Origin: Aigarchaeota archaeon
GTDB lineage: Archaea; Thermoproteota; Nitrososphaeria_A; Caldarchaeales; Calditenuaceae
DNA: 58,922 nucleotides
Reading direction: 5' to 3'
Assembly (NCBI GenBank): GCA_025059745.1
Contig: JANXDH010000002.1
Span: 1-58,922, forward strand
The notes below the pieces were generated by a model, which had not been told where the DNA came from, searched no databases, and was given only the letters and a program-made list of their open reading frames with translations. A program made the position numbers and the translations under genes. Below, piece by piece: positions 1 to 7,759 of this stretch (within the stretch, counting starts at the first letter, position 1; each line of letters opens with the position of its first letter).

Positions 1-162
1 CACCGTGGTCATCACTGTCCTGGTCACCCTCTCCGTGATCGTAACTGTCTGTTGCGGTACAGATATCGAACCAACGGAGAAACCGGCGACCGCACCGACT
101 ACAAGTAAGACGATCATCAATATCGTCGTCATAGTGCTCGATATCCCTCTTCCTCGATTCAT
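1..162 (-). CDS. Solute-binding protein, N-terminal fragment (runs off left edge)
   Basis: This ORF reads from an ATG at 162 to the first base of the window without a stop, giving 54 residues. It has a short basic start (MNRGRG), a hydrophobic stretch at about residues 11-31 (TTILMIVLLVVGAVAGFSVG) and then a Thr/Val-rich linker. This is the usual layout of archaeal membrane-anchored substrate-binding proteins of ABC importers: a signal/anchor followed by a flexible tether. A TATA box at 184-198 on the same strand lies at leaderless distance. The ligand-binding domain lies outside the window, so the substrate is unknown. Another secreted or membrane-anchored protein remains possible. Confidence 0.6.
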   Translation of the reverse strand, partial: MNRGRGISSTMTTILMIVLLVVGAVAGFSVGSISVPQQTVTITERVTRTVMTTV

Positions 163-183
163 AACTCTCTAATACCGCATACT

Positions 184-198
184 TATTTATATATATTT
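184..198 (-). promoter_or_regulatory. TATA box for the solute-binding protein gene
   Basis: On the minus strand this reads as an AT-only core (ATATATAAATAAG). It lies about 25-35 bases before the ATG at 162, the standard archaeal TATA-to-start spacing for a leaderless or near-leaderless mRNA. Confidence 0.55.
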
Positions 199-223
199 TC
201 CAAAATAGGATATAAATTCCTTG

Positions 224-360
224 GTAGATCTCAGGTCTACTTAACGATCAGTTTTTGACCTCACTTAGTACCGTGTTCGAACTCTATCCATAGAGGGGTC
301 GCCGCCTGATAAGGAACCGCTCAGAATAGACTACTCGAACCCGTGATGTAGGAGCGGTCC
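224..360. other. Hairpin-rich intergenic region
   Basis: The 295 bases between the two minus-strand genes hold no gene I can support. They contain three inverted repeats. GTAGA/TCTAC lies at about 224-240. CTCTA/TAGAG lies at 282-286 and 291-295. The strongest is ACCGCTC (316-322) with GAGCGGT (352-358); nested in its loop, CTAC (331-334) pairs with GTAG (348-351), directly stacked on the outer stem. This could be a terminator or 3' UTR fold behind the dehydrogenase gene, or a small structured RNA on either strand. No known family is recognised. Confidence 0.35.
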
Positions 361-457
361 CGCAGAAGAGTTCATGGAGATAGATACCAGGTAATTTGAT
401 GAGTAACTGGCTCTGTCTATTAAGGTGTCTTCTCACCCTCTTCACTCCTCAATTGAT

Positions 458-1459
458 TCATCGGAAAGGTGATCTCTTTTTACTCAGTACCTCTGGGTTT
501 ATTATATTTGGAGGTACATCACCTCTGAAGAAACTAACGACGTTTTTAGCTACCTGTACCGAGGTCCTTATCTTGGCATCCCTTGTAGATGCACCGACGT
601 GGGGTGTGCAGACCACATTAGTCAATCCAAAGAGGGGCAGATCCGTTGGGGGAGGCTCCTTGCTGTACACATCCGTAGCGTACCCCCTCAATCTACCCGA
701 GGATAGAGACTCGTAGAGGGCCTTATCATCTACGATCTCGCCCCTCGACTGATTGATTATCATGGCCGACGGTTTAACCAATCCCAACGATTCCTTATTT
801 ATCAAAAGTTTAGTACGTTCAGTCAGGGGCAGGTGAATTGATATGACGTCTGCTGAGGATAGCACTTCTTCTAAGGGCATAAAGGTAAAGCCATGCGACT
901 CCTCGAGATCCCGCTTCCTTTCCACGTCGTAATAGACCACCCTCATGCCGATGCACTTCGCCTTTATAGCCACTCTCGACCCTATCCTACCCAACCCTAT
1001 CACGCCGAGCGTCTTACCATTCAGCTCAATGTTCTCCTCTGATATCCTCTTCCTGATCCCCCAATCTCCCCTCCTCACGGCAGCGTCGCCGAGCGGTATG
1101 TTCTTCGCCAACGAGAAGATCAAGGCAATAGTGTGTTCTGCAACGGACTCGGCCGTAACGTCCCCGACGTTAGTTACAGCTATGCCCAGTTCGGTTGCGG
1201 CTTTCAAGTCCACGTTGTCGAGCCCCACACCGGTCCTAGCGATTAATTTTAATGTCGGGGCCGAACTCAATAGATCTCTATTGATATGGAGTCTTGGACC
1301 AGCAATGACGACGTCTGAACCGCGGACGAGTTTGGGTACGTCTTGAACGTCAGAGTGGAGTATCGAGACTTCTTTGAACTCTCTCTCTATGACGTCTATG
1401 AAGTCTCGTGTTAGGTTAGACTCTTTATCTATGACGATAGTCACTCTATCTGGAACCAT
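458..1459 (-). CDS. D-isomer-specific 2-hydroxyacid dehydrogenase (phosphoglycerate dehydrogenase-like)
   Basis: An NAD-dependent 2-hydroxyacid dehydrogenase of 333 residues, the usual length for archaeal SerA without an ACT domain. An N-terminal catalytic half is interrupted by a Rossmann domain with the nucleotide motif GLGRIG (about residue 154). The three catalytic residues are visible: Arg in NQSRGEIVD, Glu in YSKEPP and His in TPHVGAST. In this family these carry out oxidation of 3-phosphoglycerate (serine synthesis) or reduction of glyoxylate or hydroxypyruvate; sequence alone does not separate these. A TATA element at about 1482-1492 supports the ATG at 1459. The gene stands alone and is divergent from the HyuA operon. 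Confidence 0.88.
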   Translation of the reverse strand: MVPDRVTIVIDKESNLTRDFIDVIEREFKEVSILHSDVQDVPKLVRGSDVVIAGPRLHINRDLLSSAPTLKLIARTGVGLDNVDLKAATELGIAVTNVGDVTAESVAEHTIALIFSLAKNIPLGDAAVRRGDWGIRKRISEENIELNGKTLGVIGLGRIGSRVAIKAKCIGMRVVYYDVERKRDLEESHGFTFMPLEEVLSSADVISIHLPLTERTKLLINKESLGLVKPSAMIINQSRGEIVDDKALYESLSSGRLRGYATDVYSKEPPPTDLPLFGLTNVVCTPHVGASTRDAKIRTSVQVAKNVVSFFRGDVPPNIINPEVLSKKRSPFR

Positions 1460-1588
1460 TCAGATACAACCTCCAATTCCCGCTATATATTGTTGGCCGT
1501 TCATGAGGTCGCTAGACTTTCCGCTTTCTAAGAACTTCTGATCAGGAGCGAGCAAAAGACAAATTAGTTACGACGCCTAACGAGGCTC

Positions 1589-3547
1589 ATGGGGTACATT
1601 ATCGGGGTCGATACCGGTGGAACGTTCACCGATGGGGTTCTGGTGGACACAGAAGGTGACATCATGATACGGGTCAAAGTCGTGACTACGCCCTACGATC
1701 TCACGGAGTGCTTCTTGGACCTTCTGGAGCGCATAGCTGATCGGTTAGGGATCGATCTACCAACCCTTCTCGTACGTTGTGAGAGCATAAGGTACTCGCA
1801 GACTATCGCTACGAACACGCTCATAACTAAAACGGGTACACGTTTAGGACTGATAGTCACGAAGGGATATGAGGGGGACTTATACAGCGGAGTGAACGAC
1901 CCCGCGCTCTTCAACTTCGTTGACAGGAGCCTAGTCATAGGAGTTGACGAAGATATAGACTCCAGCGGTAAAGTGGCGGTACCCCTCTCGAATGCTGACG
2001 GTCTGGCCGCGGTCGAGGAGCTTATAGATAGGGGCGCGAGGGAAATAGTGGTAGTCCTCAAAAACTCATACGTCAACCCCGTTCATGAGGAGATGATACT
2101 CCAACTTGTGAAAGAAGAATACCCGCCGCATTACTTAGGGAGGATGCCCGTGTACCTCTCAAAAGACATTGCACGCGCGAGAGACGACTACCTCAGGTGC
2201 TGCACCTCAGTCATAAATGCTTACGTCCATAGGAGGATGGCGACTTACCTTTACAAGGCTGAGGACTACGTGAGATCAAACGGTTATGCAAGGCCGTTAT
2301 TTCTGGTCACCTCCGATGGTACCTTGTCGACGGTCCCGTGGACCAAGGGAATATCTACTATAGGCTCGGGTCCAGCTGCTGGGGTGCTCGGGGCGTATTT
2401 CGTTGCCAGACGACTATACGATCATCAACGAGTAGTCACAGTGGATATGGGGGGTACGAGTTTGGACATAGGGTATGTGACCGAAGGATCACCAATTGTC
2501 AGGTACTACTCTTCACTCGAGGGAGTGAAAGTCTTTCAACCTATGATCAACGTCGAATCAATCGCGTTGGGAGGAGGCTCTATTATTACGGTTACTGATG
2601 GTGAGATAAGGGTGGGACCAAAGAGCGCGGGCTCGACCCCCGGACCTGCATGCTTTGACAGAGGTGGCGAGTATCCTACACCGACAGATGCAAACTTGTT
2701 GCTGGGATATCTGAACCCAAAGAATTTCATGGGAGGAGCCATACCTCTCAACGTAGAGAAGGCCGCTGAGGCGATTAAAAGAGTCGTATGTGATCACCTA
2801 GGTTTGTCCGTCGAGGAGGCGAGTATCCGCATTAGGACCCTTGTCAATCAGATTGCCGCTAGATCAGTCAAGTCATTCCTAGAGCGGCAAGGCCCCTCCT
2901 CCAAGATCGCGGTCTACATCTACGGCGGTGCGGGAGGATTACACGCATGTTCAATCATCTCAAATCTGGGACGCCATGCGGTAGGATACGTGTTCGGCTT
3001 CTCTTCAGCTTTCAGTGCCATGGGGTGCTGCACTTTGGACATCGGTCACCATTATTACGTGGAGCTCAGTAGGGACGCGGACATGAAGCTTTTACTGAAC
3101 GAGCTGCTTGATAGAGCTAGGAGAGATCTAGAAGGGGAGGGTTTCTTCATGAAGAATGCTGCATGTAAGGCGACGGTTTATAATATAGATAATGACTCGG
3201 TAACCGAGCTGCCTTTGAATCAAGGGTCGATGCCCAACAGAATGGACGTTGGTATATTGGTGATTAGGGCGATCATACCCTCACCCAAGCCCGCGTTCGT
3301 GAAGATGCCCGAGGAAACAAAAGACCCCCTCAAGGCCCTCAAAGGTAGGAGATCGGTCTACTGGGATGATCTAGGACCAATTGAGACGCCTGTATACGAG
3401 ATGTCCAAGCTTAGACCGGGCAACGTGGTCGAGGGTCCCGCCATAATAGAAGCGGAGGACACCACCGTCCCGGTGGAGGAGGGCTTCACGTATACCGTGG
3501 ACGTTTATAACAACGGCAGGATAGAAATACAGGATGAGACCTACTGA
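1589..3547 (+). CDS. HyuA-type hydantoinase/oxoprolinase family ATPase subunit
   Basis: A 652-residue protein of the N-methylhydantoinase A / oxoprolinase / acetone- and acetophenone-carboxylase beta family. The N-terminus GVDTGGTFTDGVLVD is the diagnostic phosphate-binding signature of this actin-like ATPase fold. The second half carries MGGTSLDIGYV and the glycine-rich IALGGGSI and YGGAGGLHA segments expected of the full-length subunit. Family members use ATP to activate a carbonyl or amide, usually with a HyuB partner. No HyuB gene is present in this window. The next gene begins inside the last codons here, so the pair is translationally coupled. Substrate unknown; the nearby UbiD cluster makes a carboxylase-like role possible but unproven. 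Confidence 0.82.
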   Translation: MGYIIGVDTGGTFTDGVLVDTEGDIMIRVKVVTTPYDLTECFLDLLERIADRLGIDLPTLLVRCESIRYSQTIATNTLITKTGTRLGLIVTKGYEGDLYSGVNDPALFNFVDRSLVIGVDEDIDSSGKVAVPLSNADGLAAVEELIDRGAREIVVVLKNSYVNPVHEEMILQLVKEEYPPHYLGRMPVYLSKDIARARDDYLRCCTSVINAYVHRRMATYLYKAEDYVRSNGYARPLFLVTSDGTLSTVPWTKGISTIGSGPAAGVLGAYFVARRLYDHQRVVTVDMGGTSLDIGYVTEGSPIVRYYSSLEGVKVFQPMINVESIALGGGSIITVTDGEIRVGPKSAGSTPGPACFDRGGEYPTPTDANLLLGYLNPKNFMGGAIPLNVEKAAEAIKRVVCDHLGLSVEEASIRIRTLVNQIAARSVKSFLERQGPSSKIAVYIYGGAGGLHACSIISNLGRHAVGYVFGFSSAFSAMGCCTLDIGHHYYVELSRDADMKLLLNELLDRARRDLEGEGFFMKNAACKATVYNIDNDSVTELPLNQGSMPNRMDVGILVIRAIIPSPKPAFVKMPEETKDPLKALKGRRSVYWDDLGPIETPVYEMSKLRPGNVVEGPAIIEAEDTTVPVEEGFTYTVDVYNNGRIEIQDETY

Positions 3548-4349
3548 ACGCGTACTCAGGGAGGGTAAAGGATCGGTATTCGTCCCAAAGATAGACCGCT
3601 ACTCCCTTCTCATATCCGGCATCCCCAAGGAGGAGTTTGACAGGGTCCAAGGACGAGCGCTCTCCATCTACAGGGCGTTTAAGTCGATAAACTGTGACGG
3701 AGTCTTTGTAAAAGCGGACGTTGTCCTATCATTCGTTGGCTCAGGTCAACTCGGAAAACACGCGGTCGATGAGGAGGACCTGTACAAACACGGGATGGTG
3801 AAGGCGACTGTAGAGGTTATAAAGCGTCTCTCCGCGATGGTCGGGCCAGGTCACGAGGTCTTATGTATCTTACACGGTCCGAGGCTACTCGAACGAGAGA
3901 TGAATGTAAGCGTTCATGATCTGATCGCAAGTATTGACAACCTCTCACTGCTTGAGCGTCTCTACTTAGAGGCCGGTTGCACGGCGATACTACTTATAGA
4001 AGACGTAACCTCCTATGAGGAGCTGGAAAACTTAGGGGTCCTAACGCGGGTCTCGAAGCATTACGACTCCCACATTCTGATCAAGTCCAAACGGGTCCTG
4101 GAAAGGGAGGCCTTTGAGACGGCCCACCGAGCAGGCTTCGATTTCATCGGTCCCGCGAGCGATAGACGCCATAAGGATGTTGGGCTTTTAGTGAGCCTAG
4201 ACCTAACTGATAGGAGTTTGAGCGAGGCGATATCTCAGATCAGGGAGTTGATGTGTGAGGTGCCTATCTTCGTAACTACCGAGTCCGAGGTCGCCGAGAC
4301 AACGAGACTTCAGGACCTTAAGAAAGTAGTTGAGGCACTCAAAAAGTAG
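3534..4349 (+). CDS. Unrecognised protein coupled to HyuA
   Basis: A 271-residue soluble protein with no membrane segment or signal peptide. Its ATG lies 14 bases inside the upstream HyuA gene, implying coupled translation and a shared role. I do not recognise the family with confidence. The alternation of predicted strands and helices, a segment VLCILHGPRLLERE followed by ERLYLEAGCTAILLIEDVT, and a later FDFIGPASDR recall TIM-barrel proteins of the uroporphyrinogen-decarboxylase type, but this is a weak impression. It may replace HyuB or provide the substrate for the ATPase. The gene ends six bases before the stop of the convergent microprotein gene. Confidence 0.7.
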   Translation: MRPTERVLREGKGSVFVPKIDRYSLLISGIPKEEFDRVQGRALSIYRAFKSINCDGVFVKADVVLSFVGSGQLGKHAVDEEDLYKHGMVKATVEVIKRLSAMVGPGHEVLCILHGPRLLEREMNVSVHDLIASIDNLSLLERLYLEAGCTAILLIEDVTSYEELENLGVLTRVSKHYDSHILIKSKRVLEREAFETAHRAGFDFIGPASDRRHKDVGLLVSLDLTDRSLSEAISQIRELMCEVPIFVTTESEVAETTRLQDLKKVVEALKK

Positions 4350-4355
4350 TATACC

Positions 4356-4460
4356 TTACTCCTTTTTCTTCATGGCTCCTCTAACGTTCCAATACACGTT
4401 AAAAGCTATTATCAATGATGAGATAAGGATCCACGCGATAACGAATAGCTCAATTACCAT
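4356..4460 (-). CDS. 34-residue single-pass membrane microprotein behind the SSS symporter
   Basis: A short ORF of 34 codons. Its ATG at 4460 overlaps the last codons of the symporter gene (stop at 4450-4452). The product is one hydrophobic helix (about residues 3-22, ELFVIAWILISSLIIAFNVY) followed by a basic tail ending KKKE, so the tail should face the cytoplasm. Overlapping start, same strand and a clean transmembrane helix argue that it is real and co-translated with the symporter. It looks like a small accessory subunit, in the way YjcH-like or YhdT-like proteins accompany SSS transporters. No family is recognised. Confidence 0.6.
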   Translation of the reverse strand: MVIELFVIAWILISSLIIAFNVYWNVRGAMKKKE

Positions 4461-6003
4461 CCTTTTTCTCACCTCTCTCATCATTGGTCTGGGGTGACAC
4501 TCCTATCAGTGTAGGCGGTATAATCTTTGGGACCCTCGCCCTGTAACCTATCTGCATGTATGTATCGATCACTTCCTTCGATGGAGGTTTCGTAAACCGG
4601 CTTACTATGAAGAACGTGGCCCAGCTGACGAGAAGACCAACGGTGAACGGCTGGAATCCGGGCGGCCAGAGCGGCGTTAAAACCGTATATCCGAGCAGTA
4701 TGAGGACTATGCCTACCAGGATGGAAGAGATTGCTCCCCATTTCGTCGCGCGCCTCCAATAAAAGGCGCACAAAGCTGCTGGTACTAGTACGCTGTATAG
4801 GCCCCATCCTGCGGTCACAAGAACGCCTATTACCTGACCAGGATTATAGGCGAACCAGAGGCTTCCTAGCCCCAATACACCTATAACTATCCTACCCACG
4901 TTAAGCAATGATTTTTCGCTCCAATTGACTTTTAATCCCTTCTTGAAGACGTCGACCACTACCACACTCGAACACGTCATGATGAAGGCCTCGATCGTCG
5001 ACATGGCTGCGGCCGGCAGTGCCAGTAACGCTAGCATCAAGAATACAACGGGTACCTCTATACGAGTCAGTCCCGCGTAGAATAACTGGTCAGGTCTTAC
5101 ACCTTGAGGAAGTTGGACATTGAAGAACGAGATCGCTGAGATACCCCCGATCAGTGAGGGGATGTAGACGAGGCTCATGGCTACTGGAAGAGTGACCGCC
5201 ATCACCTTGAATATGACGGGGTTCTTGGGAGCCAAAAACTTCGGCCAGAGGTGCGGAGCAACTATATCTGAACCCAGCGAGATTACCGTGGTAACCCAGA
5301 ATAGGACGGCAGCGCCCATTATGGTAAGGTGACGCGGAGAGAGGTTCTCAAGGTTGATGACCACCTTCTCCCATCCCCCAGCCCCCGAGATGAGGAAGAA
5401 CATACCCGCGATAAGGATACCGTAAAACCAAATTCCTTGAATGACGTTAGTCCAGACGTGGGCCCTGAAACCACCGATCAATAGATACGTGACGAGGATT
5501 ACCATGGTGGCGACTATGCCGAGCTGGTAAGGAAGGCCTGCGACCTCGAAGATGTACCCCATTCCTATCATCTGTATAGCGATATAGTAGAGACCTCCGA
5601 AGACTAGCACGAATATCGCCATGATCCATCTCAGTAACCTCGACTGGTACCTGTGCTCTAACATGTCTCCGGGTGTGATGTGCCCGAAAGCCCTACCGGC
5701 CAACCACATCCTATATGCAAGGTAGATGATCAGTAGGCCGGCCCATACGTTCATGACACCGTACATGTAACCGCCCACACCATAGAGGAAGACCAGTCCG
5801 AAGACTCCTGCTATGACGAAGACGCTGAAGATGGAGGCGATGTATCCCCAGAACATCACCACAGAACCGACGCTCCTAGATGCTAAGAAGTAGTCCTCTA
5901 TCGTTGGTTGTGCACGCCTCCTAGCGAGATTCGCTACTACCAGGAGAATCACGAAGTAAGAGATGAGTCCAATCAGAAACAGGTTAGTTATGTTACCGAT
6001 CAC
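4450..6003 (-). CDS. Sodium:solute symporter (SSS family)
   Basis: A 517-residue multi-pass membrane protein with about 13 hydrophobic segments, typical of the SSS family (PutP/PanF/ActP type). Early features fit: a first helix, then RRAQPTIEDYFLASRSVG, the conserved DY-FLASR loop after TM1, and MLEHRYQSRLLRW after TM3, matching the family 'E-R(Y/F)' region. The C-terminus is hydrophilic. Sodium-coupled uptake of a carboxylate, amino acid or vitamin is expected, but the substrate cannot be read. The start overlaps the 68-residue upstream gene by 4 bases (ATGA-type junction), and the stop overlaps the downstream microprotein. The three genes form one operon. Confidence 0.88.
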   Translation of the reverse strand: MIGNITNLFLIGLISYFVILLVVANLARRRAQPTIEDYFLASRSVGSVVMFWGYIASIFSVFVIAGVFGLVFLYGVGGYMYGVMNVWAGLLIIYLAYRMWLAGRAFGHITPGDMLEHRYQSRLLRWIMAIFVLVFGGLYYIAIQMIGMGYIFEVAGLPYQLGIVATMVILVTYLLIGGFRAHVWTNVIQGIWFYGILIAGMFFLISGAGGWEKVVINLENLSPRHLTIMGAAVLFWVTTVISLGSDIVAPHLWPKFLAPKNPVIFKVMAVTLPVAMSLVYIPSLIGGISAISFFNVQLPQGVRPDQLFYAGLTRIEVPVVFLMLALLALPAAAMSTIEAFIMTCSSVVVVDVFKKGLKVNWSEKSLLNVGRIVIGVLGLGSLWFAYNPGQVIGVLVTAGWGLYSVLVPAALCAFYWRRATKWGAISSILVGIVLILLGYTVLTPLWPPGFQPFTVGLLVSWATFFIVSRFTKPPSKEVIDTYMQIGYRARVPKIIPPTLIGVSPQTNDERGEKKDGN

Positions 6004-6206
6004 TCCTCCATCTCACCCCACTCTGCGTACCTCACGAGAAATACAAGTGTGAGGAACGCGACTAGGTTCATCACCAGCAGGTAGAAGATTAGGAATGGTA
6101 TCTGTCCGAAGATCAGCGGCCTCACCCATCCGTAGGGTAGGACGAAGTAAGTGAAGAGCACCTGGATGCCGATCAGAGTGAACAACACCTTCAAGGACTT
6201 TCGCAT
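6000..6206 (-). CDS. DUF3311-like small membrane protein, symporter partner
   Basis: A 68-residue protein with two hydrophobic helices, about residues 8-27 and 33-58, separated by a short GWVRPLIFGQIP turn that resembles DUF3311/YhdT-type proteins. Genes of this kind usually sit directly before SSS symporters and are thought to form part of the transporter. Here the stop overlaps the symporter start by 4 bases. The promoter is at about 6228-6240 on the minus strand. Family assignment is by layout and size more than by a strict motif. Confidence 0.65.
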   Translation of the reverse strand: MRKSLKVLFTLIGIQVLFTYFVLPYGWVRPLIFGQIPFLIFYLLVMNLVAFLTLVFLVRYAEWGEMEE

Positions 6207-6227
6207 GATTTAATAACATCCTCCAGT

Positions 6228-6284
6228 CATATTTAAACTTTAAATCAAATATACGTGTCGTCCATCAGACTAAGACTTATAATC
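6228..6284. promoter_or_regulatory. Divergent promoters, symporter operon / thiolase operon
   Basis: The minus-strand TATA (TTTAAATATG, about 6228-6238) lies some 25 bases before the ATG at 6206. The plus-strand TATA (ACTTATAATC, 6275-6284) predicts transcription from about 6303-6308. That places the mRNA 5' end at or just before the GTG at 6308 and beyond the GTG at 6290, which supports the later start for the thiolase-like gene. Confidence 0.5.
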
Positions 6285-6307
6285 TCACTGTGACCTTGAG
6301 CATTACC

Positions 6308-7456
6308 GTGAGATGGGTCGCCGTATTAGGCGTAGGCATCTCGAGGTTCGGTAAGAGGAGTGAAGGTTTAATCGACCTACTTTCTGAGTCAGCCGTCATG
6401 GCTTTGGATGACGCTGGAGTAGAGCAGGTAGATGAGCTGGTAGTGGCGAATATGGCCTCCGGAGAGTTCGAGGGCGTATCCGGTGTAGGGAGCATACTTG
6501 TAAGTAGGCTCGGGTTGGAACCCGCGAGGGCCTACAAGGTCGAGGCTACGAGCGGGAGCGGGGGGGCCGCTATCTACGTGGCTTCTAACTCAATATTATC
6601 GGGTATGTCAAAGGTGGCCTTGGTCGTTGGAGGGGAGAAGATGACGACCAAGGAGACACCCGAGGTCAGCGAGGTAATAGCGAGCATACTTGACGAGGAT
6701 GACAGAGCGCACGGACTCACGCTCCCATCGCTCGCCGCCTTCTCGGCCAGGAACTACATGAGGGAGTTCGGAGCCACCAGAGAGTCACTCGCATCGATAG
6801 CGGTGAAGAATCACTATAATGGGTCATTGAACCCTCACGCACACTTCAGGAAACGGATAACGATCGAGGAGGTCCTATCCTCCCCCATAGTCTGCGATCC
6901 CTTGAGGATCTACGATTACTGTCCCATCTCAGATGGGGCGGCCGCTGTCATACTGGCAGACATCAATGTGGCGAAGAAGTATCGCGACAAGTTCCCCGTC
7001 ATAAGGGGCATCGGTTACGCGAGTGACACCAACAGTCCTATTGAGAGGGACTTCCTGTTTGAGATGCCCGCGGTTAGGAGGGCCGCAGAGATGGCATACG
7101 CGGCATCCAAGAGGGGGCCGAGGGACATCGATATAGTAGAGCTACATGACATGGCCACCATCCTCGAGGTCATAATATCGGAGGAGCTCGGTCTCTTCGA
7201 GAGGGGTAGGGGATGGAAGGCCGCGGAGGAGGGAGTGACCTCGTTGGACGGTGAACTCCCAATAAACACCAGCGGTGGTCTCAAGGCCAAAGGTCATCCC
7301 ATTGGTGCCACGGGCGTCGCCCAACTCGTCGAGGTCTCTATGCAACTCCTAGGTGAGTGCGGAGAGAGGCAGGTACAAGATGCCAAGGTGGGCCTAACGT
7401 GCAACGTATCCGGCTTTGGGGCGGGTGTGACAGTGGCGGTAGTTGAGGTGATTTAG
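6308..7456 (+). CDS. Thiolase-superfamily (SCP2-thiolase-like) protein lacking the nucleophilic Cys
   Basis: A 382-residue thiolase-fold protein of the archaeal SCP2-thiolase group. Starting at GTG 6308 the N-terminus VRWVAVLGVGISRFG matches the family; an in-frame GTG at 6290 would add six residues. The fold motifs NTSGGLKAKGHPIGATG and TCNVSGFGAG are present. The loop that normally reads EAACASGG reads EATSGSGG, so residue 82, the acyl-accepting Cys, is Ser. The HDCF motif reads HDMA. It may be a degenerate thiolase or a thiolase-fold aldolase of the Ltp2 type, which also works with DUF35 partners. The next gene follows directly after the stop codon. Confidence 0.85.
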   Translation: MRWVAVLGVGISRFGKRSEGLIDLLSESAVMALDDAGVEQVDELVVANMASGEFEGVSGVGSILVSRLGLEPARAYKVEATSGSGGAAIYVASNSILSGMSKVALVVGGEKMTTKETPEVSEVIASILDEDDRAHGLTLPSLAAFSARNYMREFGATRESLASIAVKNHYNGSLNPHAHFRKRITIEEVLSSPIVCDPLRIYDYCPISDGAAAVILADINVAKKYRDKFPVIRGIGYASDTNSPIERDFLFEMPAVRRAAEMAYAASKRGPRDIDIVELHDMATILEVIISEELGLFERGRGWKAAEEGVTSLDGELPINTSGGLKAKGHPIGATGVAQLVEVSMQLLGECGERQVQDAKVGLTCNVSGFGAGVTVAVVEVI

Positions 7457-7759
7457 ATGGGCGTCCCTCTCTTCATATGCAGGAGGTGCGGACGCGCTTA
7501 TCCCAAGCAGAGGTACAGATGTAGAAGGTGTGGATCACCCGAGTTCAACGTACTAGAGGCCTCTCATGGCAAACTCGTCTCATTCACCGAGATACACGCT
7601 GTGAGGGTTGGATTCAAGAGGCCTCTACGGTTGGGAGTGGTGGAACTCGATAATGGCGGCAAGGTCGTTGGCATCCTAGACCTCGCCGACCCCAAGATGG
7701 GCGATAGGGTCGTGGTCACGAGGAACTCTAACCTCAATTTCATCAAGCCGGCAGACTAG
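7457..7759 (+). CDS. DUF35 OB-fold/zinc-ribbon partner of the thiolase-like protein
   Basis: A 100-residue protein with an N-terminal rubredoxin-like zinc ribbon (CRRCG and CRRCG, about residues 8-12 and 22-26) and a C-terminal OB-fold. This is the DUF35 (acyl-CoA-associated) architecture. DUF35 proteins bridge acetoacetyl-CoA thiolase and HMG-CoA synthase in archaea and bind steroid-type aldolases in actinobacteria. Here the ATG follows the thiolase stop with no spacing, so a complex with that protein is very likely. No HMG-CoA synthase gene is nearby. The stop overlaps the convergent transporter ATPase gene by 4 bases. Confidence 0.88.
   Translation: MGVPLFICRRCGRAYPKQRYRCRRCGSPEFNVLEASHGKLVSFTEIHAVRVGFKRPLRLGVVELDNGGKVVGILDLADPKMGDRVVVTRNSNLNFIKPAD

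Noticed and set aside
396-716. Plus-strand ORF of 106 codons at the left side
   Set aside because: It lies over the 3' part of the hydroxyacid dehydrogenase gene, has no family features and is read as a shadow frame.
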